Source: Sphaerisporangium viridialbum (GTDB lineage Bacteria; Actinomycetota; Actinomycetes; Streptosporangiales; Streptosporangiaceae). Taken from it: DNA of 64,000 bases. Positions 1-7,920 of the stretch are shown piece by piece. The translations under genes and the position numbers were made by a program. Positions within the stretch are counted from its first letter, which is position 1. Every line of letters begins with the position of its first letter. The stretch is from assembly GCF_049674955.1 (NCBI RefSeq), contig NZ_CP187232.1:8494001-8558000 (forward strand), in the 5' to 3' direction. The notes under the pieces were generated by a model. The model had not been told where the DNA came from. It did no database searches and was given only the letters and a program-made list of their open reading frames with translations.

Positions 1-1882
1 CGTACACCGCCTCCCTGTCCACGTCCGCGCCGTCCGCGACGATCCTGATGGAGTAGGACCCCGTGGGCGTGGTCGAGGCGGTGGCCAGCGTCAGCGTCGC
101 GCTCTGGCCGGCGGTGATCGTGGCGGGGCTGAAGGTCGCCGTGACCCCCGCGGGCAGCGGGGTCGCCACCCTGAGCGTGATCTGCTGGGCCGCGCCCCCG
201 GTGACCGTGGTCGCCACGGTGGAGGTGACCGACCGGCCCGGCTGGGCACTGCCGGAGCTCGGGCTGACCGAGAGGCCGAAGTCGTTGCCCGGGGTCGCCG
301 TACAGGTCGGGTCGCCGACGGCGGGGACGTTCACGGCCGACCACGCGGCCTTGACCGCGTTGAACTCGGCGCAGCTCCCCGGGTAGAGCGACTTGGCGGC
401 GTTCAGCGTGGCCACCCGCGCCTTGGCGTGCGTCCAGGGGACGGTCTTGAGGTTCAGGCCGCCCATGAAGATCTCACCGGCCTTGCGGATGCCGATGCCG
501 GTGAGCTGCCCCGAACCGGAGCAGGTGGGGCTGGCGGGCTTGCCCGCCGGGTTGGTGCCCTCGGCGAGCAGGTAGAACCAGTGGTTCTGCGGGCCGGCCG
601 CCGAGTGCACCTCGGTCGAGGGGATCGAGGACGAGTAGCAGTTCGGGTCGCCCTTGGCCTGCGGGTTGTACATGTTGCGGATCTCGCCCTGGCCGGTCAG
701 GTCGACCTCCTCGCCCACCAGGTAGTCCGGCGGGTCGAGGTTGGCGGGCTGGTTGGCGTAGTGCTCGGTGAGCGCGCCGAAGATGTCGCCGGTCGACTCG
801 TTCAGGCCGCCGGTCTCGTTGCCGCTGCCCGCGCCGCCGCTGCCGGAGAACTGGAAGATGGAGTGGCCGTACTCGTGGCCGACCACGTCCATCGTGGTCG
901 CCTGCCGGCTGCCCGCCTGGTTGTGACCGAAGTTGGTGTACTGGCCGTTCCAGTACGCGTTGACGTCGGCCAGCCCGACCCGCGCGGGGAACGCGCCGCC
1001 CTGGCCGTTGAAGCCGCTGCGGCCCAGCCAGTCGCGGAGCATGTTCCACTCCGTCTGGGCGTCGTAGAGCACGTCGACGCAGGCGGTCTCCAGGTCGGTG
1101 CCCCTGCCGGTGCCCCAGTCGTCGTCGGCCCCGGTGTAGGCGGTGCCACCCTGGCCGCCGCAGCGCAGGCCGGGGCGGCCGGGGTCGGTCATGGAGTAGG
1201 AGCCGGTGGAGCCCGAGGTGGTGATCGTCACCGGGTCGCCGTTGTAGAAGGCGTGGCCGGTGCCGTCCCTGACCTCGTCCCACGAGTCCAGGACGCGCCC
1301 GTCGACCGCGTCGACGTAGACGTGCAGGGTGCTCGGGGCGTCGCCCTTCCTGCCGGTGACCACCACCTCCCAGGCGAGCCTCGGCGTGGCGAGCGCGGCC
1401 TGCACGAGGAGCGTGGGCGCGCTCACGCTGTCGACCGAGGTCAGCGCCCCGCGTGCCTTTAGCGCGGCGGCGGCGCCGGTCACCCGTGGCACGGTGCCGA
1501 CCTTCAGCTCGGTGCGCTGCCCGGTGGTGACCGACCGCACGACCTCCCCGGAGGTGTCGGTGGAGACGATCACCTCGCCGCCGTACACCGGCAGGCCGGC
1601 GTGGGTGCGGGCGTAGGTGAGGTACTGCAGGCCCCGCGTGCCCGCGATGCTCCTGACCAGCGTGAAGTCGTCGGAAGGAGCGGCGTGCAGGGCCTTCGCC
1701 GAGGTGGTCAGGGCGCTTGCGGCGCTGGCGACGGCCCGCTGGCGCGCGTCGGGACCGGGCGGGGCGGGGGCCGTGGCACGGCCCGCGAACGCCGGGGCGC
1801 CCGCCGCCCCGATGAGAGAGGATGCGGTCAGGGCGACCGCCGTGATGACGGCGAGCGCGCCTGACCTGAAGGTGGGATTCAC
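1..1882 (-). CDS. Secreted M4 (thermolysin-like) metallopeptidase, C-terminus cut by window edge
   Basis: Extracellular zinc endopeptidase. The reading frame from a GTG at 1882, about 9 nt behind a GGAG, stays open to the window start. It shows a signal peptide, an FTP-like inhibitory propeptide (about residues 40-190), then the M4 catalytic domain with HEYGH at residues 336-340 (bases 863-877), the downstream third-ligand motif NESTGDIFGAL, and EVHSAAGPQNHWFYLLAEG, which corresponds to the thermolysin active-site histidine region. After the catalytic domain comes a proline- and threonine-rich Ig-like domain, still open at base 2, so the true C-terminus lies outside. The LysR gene is upstream on the same strand, separated by about 100 bp; whether it regulates this protease cannot be told. 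Family assignment is secure. Confidence 0.93.
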   Translation of the reverse strand, partial: MNPTFRSGALAVITAVALTASSLIGAAGAPAFAGRATAPAPPGPDARQRAVASAASALTTSAKALHAAPSDDFTLVRSIAGTRGLQYLTYARTHAGLPVYGGEVIVSTDTSGEVVRSVTTGQRTELKVGTVPRVTGAAAALKARGALTSVDSVSAPTLLVQAALATPRLAWEVVVTGRKGDAPSTLHVYVDAVDGRVLDSWDEVRDGTGHAFYNGDPVTITTSGSTGSYSMTDPGRPGLRCGGQGGTAYTGADDDWGTGRGTDLETACVDVLYDAQTEWNMLRDWLGRSGFNGQGGAFPARVGLADVNAYWNGQYTNFGHNQAGSRQATTMDVVGHEYGHSIFQFSGSGGAGSGNETGGLNESTGDIFGALTEHYANQPANLDPPDYLVGEEVDLTGQGEIRNMYNPQAKGDPNCYSSSIPSTEVHSAAGPQNHWFYLLAEGTNPAGKPASPTCSGSGQLTGIGIRKAGEIFMGGLNLKTVPWTHAKARVATLNAAKSLYPGSCAEFNAVKAAWSAVNVPAVGDPTCTATPGNDFGLSVSPSSGSAQPGRSVTSTVATTVTGGAAQQITLRVATPLPAGVTATFSPATITAGQSATLTLATASTTPTGSYSIRIVADGADVDREAVY

Positions 1883-1984
1883 TCCTGGTGACTCCTGTCC
1901 CTTTGGGGGGTTGAGGGAGGAGCCCGGCCGGGGCTGAACCACACGTTGGCATCCGGGGCACGGGGCGGGTAACCCCGCAGGTTC

Positions 1985-2959
1985 CTATACCGGGGCGCTA
2001 TGGGCGTCGGTCTGCGGCTGCGGCAGTGGCCCGTGGCGCCCGAGCCACGACCGGTAGGCGGGCGTGTCACCGGCGTCGGCCCAGTACGCCCGCCGCACCG
2101 CCGCCACCAGGCCGCCGACCTTCGGGTCCACCGGTCCCGCCTCCGTCCAGCCGATCAGGTGCCGGAAGCGCAGCGGCGTGCCCGCCAGCGGCCGGATGAC
2201 GATGCCGGGGTAGCCCCTGCTGGTCGCCTGGAACATGCCGACGCAGCGCGAGGCCGCGATCAGGTCCACCGCCACGCTGAGCGTCGCCTCGCAGCCGATC
2301 CTCGGGACGAACCCCGCCGCCGCGCAGGCCTCCGCGAAGTGCTCGCGGTGCCCCACCTCGATCATCACCGGCAGCGACCACTCCTCCCCCGCCAGGTCGG
2401 CCAGCTCGACCTCCGCCCGCCCGGCCAGCGGGTGCGACGCCGACAGCCCGACGAAGATGGGCTCGTGCGCGACCGGGGTGTAGCCGACCCCGGGCGGCGG
2501 GACGAGCGCGCGGCCCGGGTAGTCGGCCAGCGTCGCCAGCTCCAGCCGCTGCGAGCGCAGCAGGCTGGGCAGCACGTCCATCGCCTCCTCGGTGCGCATG
2601 CTGACCTCGGCGTCCGGCAGCAGCTCGCGCAGCGTCCTGATGACGTGGACCGCGAGGTGGCTCGACATGCATCCCACGCGGACGAGCCTGCGGCCGGCGT
2701 ACCTCATACCGTCGCGGCGCAGCTCCTCGAAGGCGGGCAGCAGGGATCGGGACCGCGCCAGCACCCAGGCGCCGAGCGCGGTCGGCCTGGCTCCCTCGCG
2801 CCCCCGCTCGAACAGGGCGCTGCCGAACATCGACTCGATGCGCCGGAGCTGGGCGGCGAGGGACGGCTGGGAGGTCTTCAGCGCGGCGGCGGCCTTGGAG
2901 ATGCTCCCGTGGTCGGCGATCGCGCAGACGGCACGCAGGTGACGCACTTCTAGGTCCAC
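1985..2959 (-). CDS. LysR family transcriptional regulator
   Basis: A 324-residue protein of typical LysR length. Residues 1-60 form the winged helix-turn-helix (ISKAAAALKTSQPSLAAQLRR) and about 90-295 the periplasmic-binding-protein-like effector domain. The start is a GTG (GTG GAC CTA GAA). It is divergent from the SDR gene at 3164, and the intergenic region contains a 13-bp palindrome (TAAAGAAACTTTA) close to its start, the usual arrangement for LysR autoregulation and control of a divergent target. The target could be the SDR or the downstream protease; the sequence alone does not decide. Confidence 0.93.
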   Translation of the reverse strand: MDLEVRHLRAVCAIADHGSISKAAAALKTSQPSLAAQLRRIESMFGSALFERGREGARPTALGAWVLARSRSLLPAFEELRRDGMRYAGRRLVRVGCMSSHLAVHVIRTLRELLPDAEVSMRTEEAMDVLPSLLRSQRLELATLADYPGRALVPPPGVGYTPVAHEPIFVGLSASHPLAGRAEVELADLAGEEWSLPVMIEVGHREHFAEACAAAGFVPRIGCEATLSVAVDLIAASRCVGMFQATSRGYPGIVIRPLAGTPLRFRHLIGWTEAGPVDPKVGGLVAAVRRAYWADAGDTPAYRSWLGRHGPLPQPQTDAHSAPV

Positions 2960-2976
2960 GCGAAGAGCGTAATAAG

Positions 2977-2989
2977 TAAAGAAACTTTA
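2977..2989. promoter_or_regulatory. Palindrome upstream of the lysR gene, candidate operator
   Basis: TAAAG-AAA-CTTTA sits in an AT-rich pocket 18 bp upstream of the LysR start, between the divergent LysR and SDR genes. The symmetry is seen directly. Its role as LysR or promoter site is inferred from position. Confidence 0.4.
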
Positions 2990-3163
2990 GAGTAGACCCA
3001 AGGCCGCCGGCCGTCCCGGGGTTCACCCTCGCCCGGCCGGGCACGATGGGCGACGGCTCGCACAAGGCGACCGGGTTCAGGGCACCTAGTGAGCCGGACG
3101 AGCCGTCCTGACCTTGGGGTGCCGGAGCGTTTCGGCGCGTGCACGGAGGGCAACCGTCTCTTT

Positions 3164-4213
3164 ATGCGAGTAATCGTGGTAGGCGCGACGGGGAACGTCG
3201 GGACGAGCGTGGTCTCCGCTCTTGAGGCCGACCCGGCCGTCACCTCGATCGTCGGGGTGGCCAGGCGGTCCCCGGGCAGGCAGCCGGGCAGGACCGAGTG
3301 GCGCACGGCCGACATCGCCACGGCCGACCTCGCGGAGATCTTCTCCGGGGCGGACGCGGTCGTGAACCTGGCGTGGCTGTTCCAGCCCACCCACGATCCC
3401 GTGGTCACCTGGCGGACCAACGTCCTCGGCGGCATGCGGGTCTTCCGCGCCGCCGCGCAGGCGGAGGTGCCCGCCCTGGTGCACGCCTCGTCCGTGGGCG
3501 CGTACTCGCCGGGCCCCGACGGGGAGGCGGTGGACGAGAGCTGGCCGACCCACGGCTGGCCGCGCGCCGCGTACTCGCGGGAGAAGGCCTACCTGGAGGG
3601 GGTGCTCGACCTCTTCGAGTACGAGCACCCGGACATCCGCGTCGTACGGATGCGGCCGGGCTTCATCTTCAAACGGGAGGCGGCCACCCAGCAGCGGCGG
3701 CTGTTCGCGGGGCCCTTCCTGCCGCAGCGGCTGGTACGTCCCGGCCGGGTGCCGTTCGTGCCGGACATCCCCGGGCTGCGGATCCAGGCCCTGCACTCCG
3801 ACGACGCCGGGCAGGCATACCGCCTGGCCGTGACCCGGCCCGTCTCCGGGCCGTTCAACCTCGCCGCCGAGCCACCCGTCGAGCCGGCCAAGCTGGCCGA
3901 GCTGCTCGGGGCGCGCCTGGTCCCCGTGTCGCCGTGGGTGGCGAGGACCGCGGTCGCCGCGGGGTGGCACCTGCACCTGATCCCGGCCTCGCCCGGCCTG
4001 CTGGAGATGGCGTTGCGGATCCCGGTGATGGACACCACGCGCGCCCGTACCGAGCTCGGCTGGGAGCCGCGCCGCACCGCGCTGCAGGCCATCCGCGAGC
4101 TGATCGCCGGCATGGGGAGCGCCGCCGGGATGGACACGCCCCCGCTGGAGCCCGACGCCGGGGCGCGCGGGCGCGTCCACGAGCTGTCCACCGGGGTGGG
4201 ACGCCGCCTCTGA
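3164..4213 (+). CDS. NAD-dependent epimerase/dehydratase family (extended SDR) protein
   Basis: A 349-residue Rossmann oxidoreductase or epimerase-like enzyme. The N-terminal nucleotide-binding motif is GATGNVG (residues 7-13), D50 follows, and the catalytic Ser/Tyr/Lys are visible as ASS (109-110) and YSREK (Y137, K141). The ATG at 3164 immediately precedes the Rossmann strand MRVIVVGATG; upstream in-frame codons add 25 residues without family character, and a GGAGGG lies about 13 nt before the chosen start. It is divergent from the LysR gene. The substrate is not predictable; nucleotide-sugar or small carbonyl compounds are both possible. Confidence 0.9.
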   Translation: MRVIVVGATGNVGTSVVSALEADPAVTSIVGVARRSPGRQPGRTEWRTADIATADLAEIFSGADAVVNLAWLFQPTHDPVVTWRTNVLGGMRVFRAAAQAEVPALVHASSVGAYSPGPDGEAVDESWPTHGWPRAAYSREKAYLEGVLDLFEYEHPDIRVVRMRPGFIFKREAATQQRRLFAGPFLPQRLVRPGRVPFVPDIPGLRIQALHSDDAGQAYRLAVTRPVSGPFNLAAEPPVEPAKLAELLGARLVPVSPWVARTAVAAGWHLHLIPASPGLLEMALRIPVMDTTRARTELGWEPRRTALQAIRELIAGMGSAAGMDTPPLEPDAGARGRVHELSTGVGRRL

Positions 4214-4284
4214 CCCCCGCCCTTCCTGACGCGGGCCTTCGTTCTTTCCGCGTACTTGCCCGGCGCGTGAATTCCCTCGGGAAA

Positions 4285-4359
4285 AGCGTGATTTGGCACG
4301 GCGAGCAGCGGGCCGCGGCCTTACCCCTTGAAGACATATCGAGGGGTAGCGTGATTTGG
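4285..4359. promoter_or_regulatory. Control region of the STAS gene: 12-bp direct repeats around an inverted repeat
   Basis: The sequence AGCGTGATTTGG occurs exactly twice, at 4285-4296 and 4348-4359. Between them TACCCCT and AGGGGTA form a 7-bp inverted repeat (4322-4348) with a 13-nt centre, and TTCCC-TC-GGGAA lies just upstream (4272-4283). All are seen directly and lie in the 183-bp gap before the STAS gene at 4397. A regulator-binding role is inferred. Confidence 0.45.
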
Positions 4360-4396
4360 AAATAGCCCCAAATCCGATGAAGGTCCATAGATAGCC

Positions 4397-4750
4397 ATGC
4401 AATTAACAATTTCCGTGTCACACCATCCGCCGGTCACCGTAGTGCGACTGGCGGGCGACCTTGACCTCGCGACGGCCGGCCTTCTGGCCGGCACCCTCCA
4501 CGATCTCGTACGCAGCGGGCACGCGACGCTCGTGGTGGACACGTCCACCCTGGACTTCTGCGATGTGACCGGCGTGGACGCCCTCATGGAGGGCCAGGCC
4601 GCGGCGGAGCGCGCCGGTGGCCGTCTGCGGCTGAGCGGAGTGCACGGCTTCCTGCACCGCGTGCTCGAGTTGACCGGGCTGCGTGAGGTCCTTCTGACGA
4701 CCGACTTCCATCCCGACAGCGCGGACGGCTTCATGCCCGCCTATCACTGA
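4397..4750 (+). CDS. STAS-domain anti-sigma factor antagonist
   Basis: A 117-residue single STAS domain protein of the RsbV/SpoIIAA type, a cytoplasmic antagonist that releases a sigma factor from its anti-sigma kinase. The domain runs from LTISVSHH through the conserved loop TLDFCDVTGVDALMEG, where T58 occupies the usual phosphorylated Ser/Thr position, to the last helix HRVLELTGLREV. It stands alone on the plus strand behind a 183-bp region rich in repeats. A cluster of STAS and MEDS regulators on the other strand begins 530 bp downstream, so it probably belongs to the same general-stress partner-switching network. Confidence 0.9.
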   Translation: MQLTISVSHHPPVTVVRLAGDLDLATAGLLAGTLHDLVRSGHATLVVDTSTLDFCDVTGVDALMEGQAAAERAGGRLRLSGVHGFLHRVLELTGLREVLLTTDFHPDSADGFMPAYH

Positions 4751-4934
4751 CCCGATCTCCTGCCCGGGCCAGGGCGAATCCATGGCTGCGCTTGGCACGC
4801 GGCCAGGAATCGCCGAAGACGGCCACGGGTAGGACGCAGATACGGCTGTCCGGGGGGCAGCTTTTCCGCGAAACTCGCAGGTCAGACCGTACGTTCTCTC
4901 GTCGCGGACCTGACCGGCTGCTGGAGGACAAACG

Positions 4935-5267
4935 ATGATCAAACGTGGGCGCCCCACCAAGAACGGGCTTGTCGAATTCACCTTCACCGTGCCGGTCGAC
5001 CAGGCCCCGGCCGGCCTCTCCCTGGTCGGCGACTTCAACGACTGGGACCCCTACGCCCATCCGATGCGGCAGGAGGACGACGTCTACCACGTGACGATCG
5101 CCGTCCCCGCCGACCGGTCCATCTGCTTCCGCTATCTGGGCGACGGCGGAGTCTGGTTCGACGACGCCGACGCCGACCGGCACGACCGCGAGGGCGGCCA
5201 TCTCGACCCCGCGCGGTCGGAGGTCTCCAACGTCAACGGCAGGACCGCCCCGGTCTCCGCGAGCTGA
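4935..5267 (+). CDS. Isoamylase early-set (CBM48-like) domain protein
   Basis: A 110-residue soluble protein made of one immunoglobulin-like early-set domain: VEFTFTVP...GLSLVGDFNDWDP...MRQEDDVYHVTIAVPAD...CFRYLGDGGVWFDDADADRH. The GDFNDWDP motif is typical of the glycogen-binding CBM48/E-set fold found before alpha-glucan enzymes; here no catalytic domain follows. A GGAGG about 7 nt before the ATG supports the start. Free-standing E-set proteins are common in actinomycetes, often near stress genes, and may bind alpha-glucan. The exact role is unknown. Confidence 0.85.
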   Translation: MIKRGRPTKNGLVEFTFTVPVDQAPAGLSLVGDFNDWDPYAHPMRQEDDVYHVTIAVPADRSICFRYLGDGGVWFDDADADRHDREGGHLDPARSEVSNVNGRTAPVSAS

Positions 5268-5277
5268 CCTCCCGGCG

Positions 5278-6228
5278 TCACGGGGTCAGCGGCTCAGGCA
5301 CTCCCACGTGCACTCTGATCGTGGTGCCGGAGGGACCGGAGCGCAGCTCCACCAGATCGCCGAGCTGATGGGCGACCCACAGTCCATGGCCGTGGCCGGC
5401 GCCCGCGGGCGGGCGGCACCGGCCCGCGAGGGGGTCGGCGATGTGCCCGCCGTCTCACACCTGGACGACGATCTCTTCCCGGGTCAGCCAGACGTGCAGG
5501 GTGCCCGGGCCCGAGGTGTGATGCAGGGTGTTGGTCGCCAGTTCGTTGACCAGGAACACGAGCTCGTCGGCACGATCACCGTCGAGGCCGCCGCGCCGTG
5601 CGTGCCCGGCGGCCAGCGCCCGCACGGCGGCGAGGTCGTCGCGGTAGACGAGGCTCGCGGCGTGGGCGGGGACCGGCGGCAGCGGCCGGTCGCAGCTCTC
5701 CGGGAACAGGGCCGCGCCGCGATAGGCGGCGCTGGCCCGCTCGGCTCCCCCGCTCACCAGGGTCGGATGCGTGTACTCGGCATCGGCGAGCGTCGTCGCG
5801 TCGAGCCGGGCGGTGTCGTAGGGGCACAGGATGGCCGCCGCGCGGCCGGCGAAGGCAAGGTTGATCAGCGCCTCGTGCCGCGTGGCCTCCCTGATCTCCT
5901 CCTGGGTGCGCGCGGCCCAGATCGGCTCTCCGACGTAGCGCACCGCCCGCCCCTCGTGGGCGTCGAGGAACGCGGCCACCTTGGGGATGATCCAGGCGGG
6001 GTTGCGCCCCATCTCGCTCATGTCCGCGAAGGCGACCCGGTCGGCCTGGCCGTTCAGCCCGTCGCGGATCATGGCGAGCCGGTGGCCGGGAACGGCGACG
6101 AACGCGGGCTGCTCGTCCGTCAGTCCGGCACGCAGGAAGCCGAGCACCCCGTCCAGGTAGTCGTCGGTGCCGGAGTAGAACATCGCCAGGTGGGCGAGCT
6201 TCGAGGGATCGTCGACGGTCTCAGACAT
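5278..6228 (-). pseudogene. MEDS + GHKL-ATPase anti-sigma kinase (RsbA-like) interrupted by an in-frame TGA
   Basis: The ATG at 6228 opens a MEDS sensory domain (residues 1-170, HLAMFYSGTDDYLDGVLGFLRAGL) followed by the start of a histidine-kinase-like ATPase, including the N-box ELVFLVNELATNTLHHT. Translation stops at a TGA at 5455-5457. The same frame continues without another stop for 59 codons to 5278 and encodes exactly the missing part: DGGHIADPLAG (G1 box) and GHGHGLWVAHQLGDLVELRSG (G2 box). The family usually has a polar residue at the TGA position, so a CGA-to-TGA transition would explain it. Without readthrough the 257-residue product lacks two ATP-binding motifs. It overlaps the upstream STAS gene by 8 bp. 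A sequencing error remains possible. Confidence 0.85.
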
Positions 6229-6577
6229 TGGCCACTTCCAAACCCGTGAGCGCGGGCCAGCACAGCCCGATCAAGCGACGCACCACCGGGGGCGCGTTGT
6301 GGAGCACGAGCCTGCGATCGGATCGCAGACCGCGCGCGGCCTGGGTGAACTGGCGTGCCGCGCGCACATCGATGAAACGCGTGTCGGCGAGGTCGACATG
6401 CACGTCCCCCGTCCCGGACGCCCCCGCCAAAACCAGGGCCTGCTCCAGCGCGTCGCCGGAGGAGACGTCGGCCTCGCCGCTCAGCCGTAGCCAGACCTGC
6501 TGCTCCGCGCCGCTGCCACTGGGCACCGCGACGATGCGCAACAGCCCCATCTCGAAGACCATCGGAGTGCTCACCAC
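6221..6577 (-). CDS. STAS-domain anti-sigma factor antagonist-like protein
   Basis: A 118-residue single STAS domain (LLRIVAVPS...RLSGEADVSSGDALEQAL...VDLADTRFIDVRAARQFTQAARGL...RLIGLCWPALTGLEV). The loop that normally carries the phosphorylated Ser/Thr reads FIDVRAARQ, with Val-Arg in place of Ser-Ser/Gly, so this copy may not be switched by phosphorylation. GTG start; a second GTG at 6574 would give a GTGA overlap with the upstream frame. The gene overlaps the preceding MEDS frame (stop 6571-6573) and the following RsbA-like gene (start 6228), a tightly coupled stress-signalling operon. Confidence 0.87.
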   Translation of the reverse strand: MVSTPMVFEMGLLRIVAVPSGSGAEQQVWLRLSGEADVSSGDALEQALVLAGASGTGDVHVDLADTRFIDVRAARQFTQAARGLRSDRRLVLHNAPPVVRRLIGLCWPALTGLEVANV

Positions 6578-7100
6578 CTTCGGTGCAGACCCACGAGTTC
6601 GGTGAGCCTTGGTACGTCGAAGTCACGGCGGTCGTACTGGCACAGGGTCGTCACGGGGCGTGTGGCGCACACCTCGTCCACCGCCGTCTCGTACTCGCCC
6701 AACCGCTCCGCCCCGGGGACGTCACCAAAAGCTGCCCAGGACATCTCGCCGATAACGTACATGCCGTCATAGCCGTCGGCCACCGCGCGGTCCACCGCGT
6801 CGCGCAGCACCGCGACCATGCGGCCCGGGGCGAACCCGCCTGAGAGGTAGGTCCCGGCGGCGGCGGACACCGCGAGCCGGCCGCCCGCCAGCGCGTCATC
6901 CACATCGACGTCATGGGCCCGAATCTCGTCCAGGGCCTCCCGCCTGGCGGTGAGGTACAACACCGCTGCCCGCCTGCCAGGCCCGCCCGTACGGCCTCGG
7001 CCGTCATCCTCCTGCGCGCGGAATCCGAGTCGAACACTCCACACTGATGCCGACCGGCACCGGCTTCCCGCACCGGCACCACCGCACCCGGTGGAGACAT
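6571..7100 (-). pseudogene. MEDS-domain sensor protein disrupted by a one-base frameshift
   Basis: Two frames together make one MEDS domain. From an ATG at 7100 one frame reads RHQCGVFDSDSARRRMTAEAVRAGLAGGQR, the standard MEDS start. The continuation, AVLYLTARREALDEIRAHDVDVDDALAGG...YDGMYVIGEMSWAAFGDV...LCQYDRRDF, lies in another frame that ends at 6571. They join near base 6964, where one missing base in a CGGTGTTG context (expected CGGGTGTTG) accounts for the shift. The start is uncertain (an in-frame ATG at 7137 is also possible). It would be the first gene of the operon with the STAS protein and the RsbA-like kinase. It is either a decayed gene, a programmed shift or a base-calling error. 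Confidence 0.8.
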
Positions 7101-7200
7101 CGCACATCCATTCCGATGACCGAACCTTGACTCCACCATACGCCGAACCGCCCCCGACCCCCTTGTCCGGTAAAGCGGACAACCCATGGCCAGGGGACCC

Positions 7201-7224
7201 GTTTGAGTCTTCCGCGGCCGGGTA
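7201..7224 (+). promoter_or_regulatory. SigB/SigF-type promoter (GTTT-N15-GGGTA)
   Basis: GTTT at 7201-7204 and GGGTA at 7220-7224 are separated by 15 nt, matching the general-stress sigma promoter pattern of actinomycetes. The start codon of the repeat protein lies 51 nt downstream. Confidence 0.55.
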
Positions 7225-7275
7225 GCCGTGATCACCGGCCCGGGATGCGGATACGGTTCGAAGAAGGGTGAGATC

Positions 7276-7560
7276 GTGGCGAGTAACTCAGGACAGACTG
7301 GCCCCAAGGCAGCCTCGGACGCGGCCAAGACGCTGGCGGGCACCAAGTCGGCTTCGGCGGACTCCGCGTCGGCCCCGGCGGAGAAGTCCGCCGCGGCAAG
7401 CGCGCTGTCCCAGGCCCCGGAGAGCAAGGGAGAGACCCGCTCCAAGGCGGCATCGGCCGCCGCCAAGACCCTGGGCGATTCCAACTCGACCCAGACGGAG
7501 AAGTCCGCCGCCGCCAGCGCCCTCGGCCAAACCCCGACCCACCCCGGCAAGAACGCCTGA
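7276..7560 (+). CDS. Small Ala/Ser/Lys-rich protein with two internal repeats
   Basis: A 94-residue hydrophilic protein. The chosen GTG start (VASNSGQTGPKAAS) has an AGAAGGG about 10 nt upstream; an ATG 48 bp earlier lacks one. It consists of two copies of a roughly 38-residue unit: KAASDAAKTL...AEKSAAASALSQ and KAASAAAKTL...TEKSAAASALGQ, ending in HPGKNA. There is no signal peptide or membrane segment. The composition resembles small stress-induced hydrophilic proteins of actinomycetes, and the SigB-like promoter fits that. Biochemical function is unknown. A GC-rich inverted repeat directly follows the stop (7568-7590). Confidence 0.7.
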   Translation: MASNSGQTGPKAASDAAKTLAGTKSASADSASAPAEKSAAASALSQAPESKGETRSKAASAAAKTLGDSNSTQTEKSAAASALGQTPTHPGKNA

Positions 7561-7920
7561 CCGCACCTGCCCGGGCCCGGCCCCGGGCAGTCCGATCATC
7601 TTCAAGCCCACGCCAGCGGGGCCGTCATGCCAGCGCAATCATGTCGTCCACGAGGCGGAACCCTCGGAGTAACTCACTAAACCCATCTCCACCTGGGGCA
7701 CGTCAACGGCTCTCGCAGTAGGAAGCCGCCGTGCTTTAAAGCCGCACGCGAGCGCTCTCGGCACTGGAAGTAGGTCTCAGCCAGTCGGCTGTCTCGACCA
7801 TTCGGCGAGGCTCCGCATCCTGGCCGCTTCGGGACATGGCGATGTCTGATTTAAGACAACATCTCTGATGATTCGGCTGCACTGTTGGCAGGACCGACCA
7901 CTCATCAGGGAGTCCTGTCC
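7561..7920. other. Gene-free interval before the cyclase-like gene
   Basis: About 360 bp without a convincing ORF. It begins with an inverted repeat (CTGCCCGGG near 7567, CCCGGGCAG near 7582) that probably terminates the small repeat gene. The last 80 bp are lower in GC (TGATTTAAGACAACATC around 7848) and should hold the promoter of the cyclase-like/STAND-like operon. A GGGAG lies 8 nt before its ATG. Confidence 0.5.

Noticed and set aside
474..1961. Long minus-strand ORF of about 495 codons over the protease gene
   Set aside because: It is rich in Arg and Pro with no domain; the true protease frame, with HEYGH, lies one frame away and stays open to the window edge.
5455..5457. TGA as a selenocysteine codon
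   Set aside because: The family has no catalytic Cys or Sec at this position, and I saw no SECIS-like hairpin directly after it.
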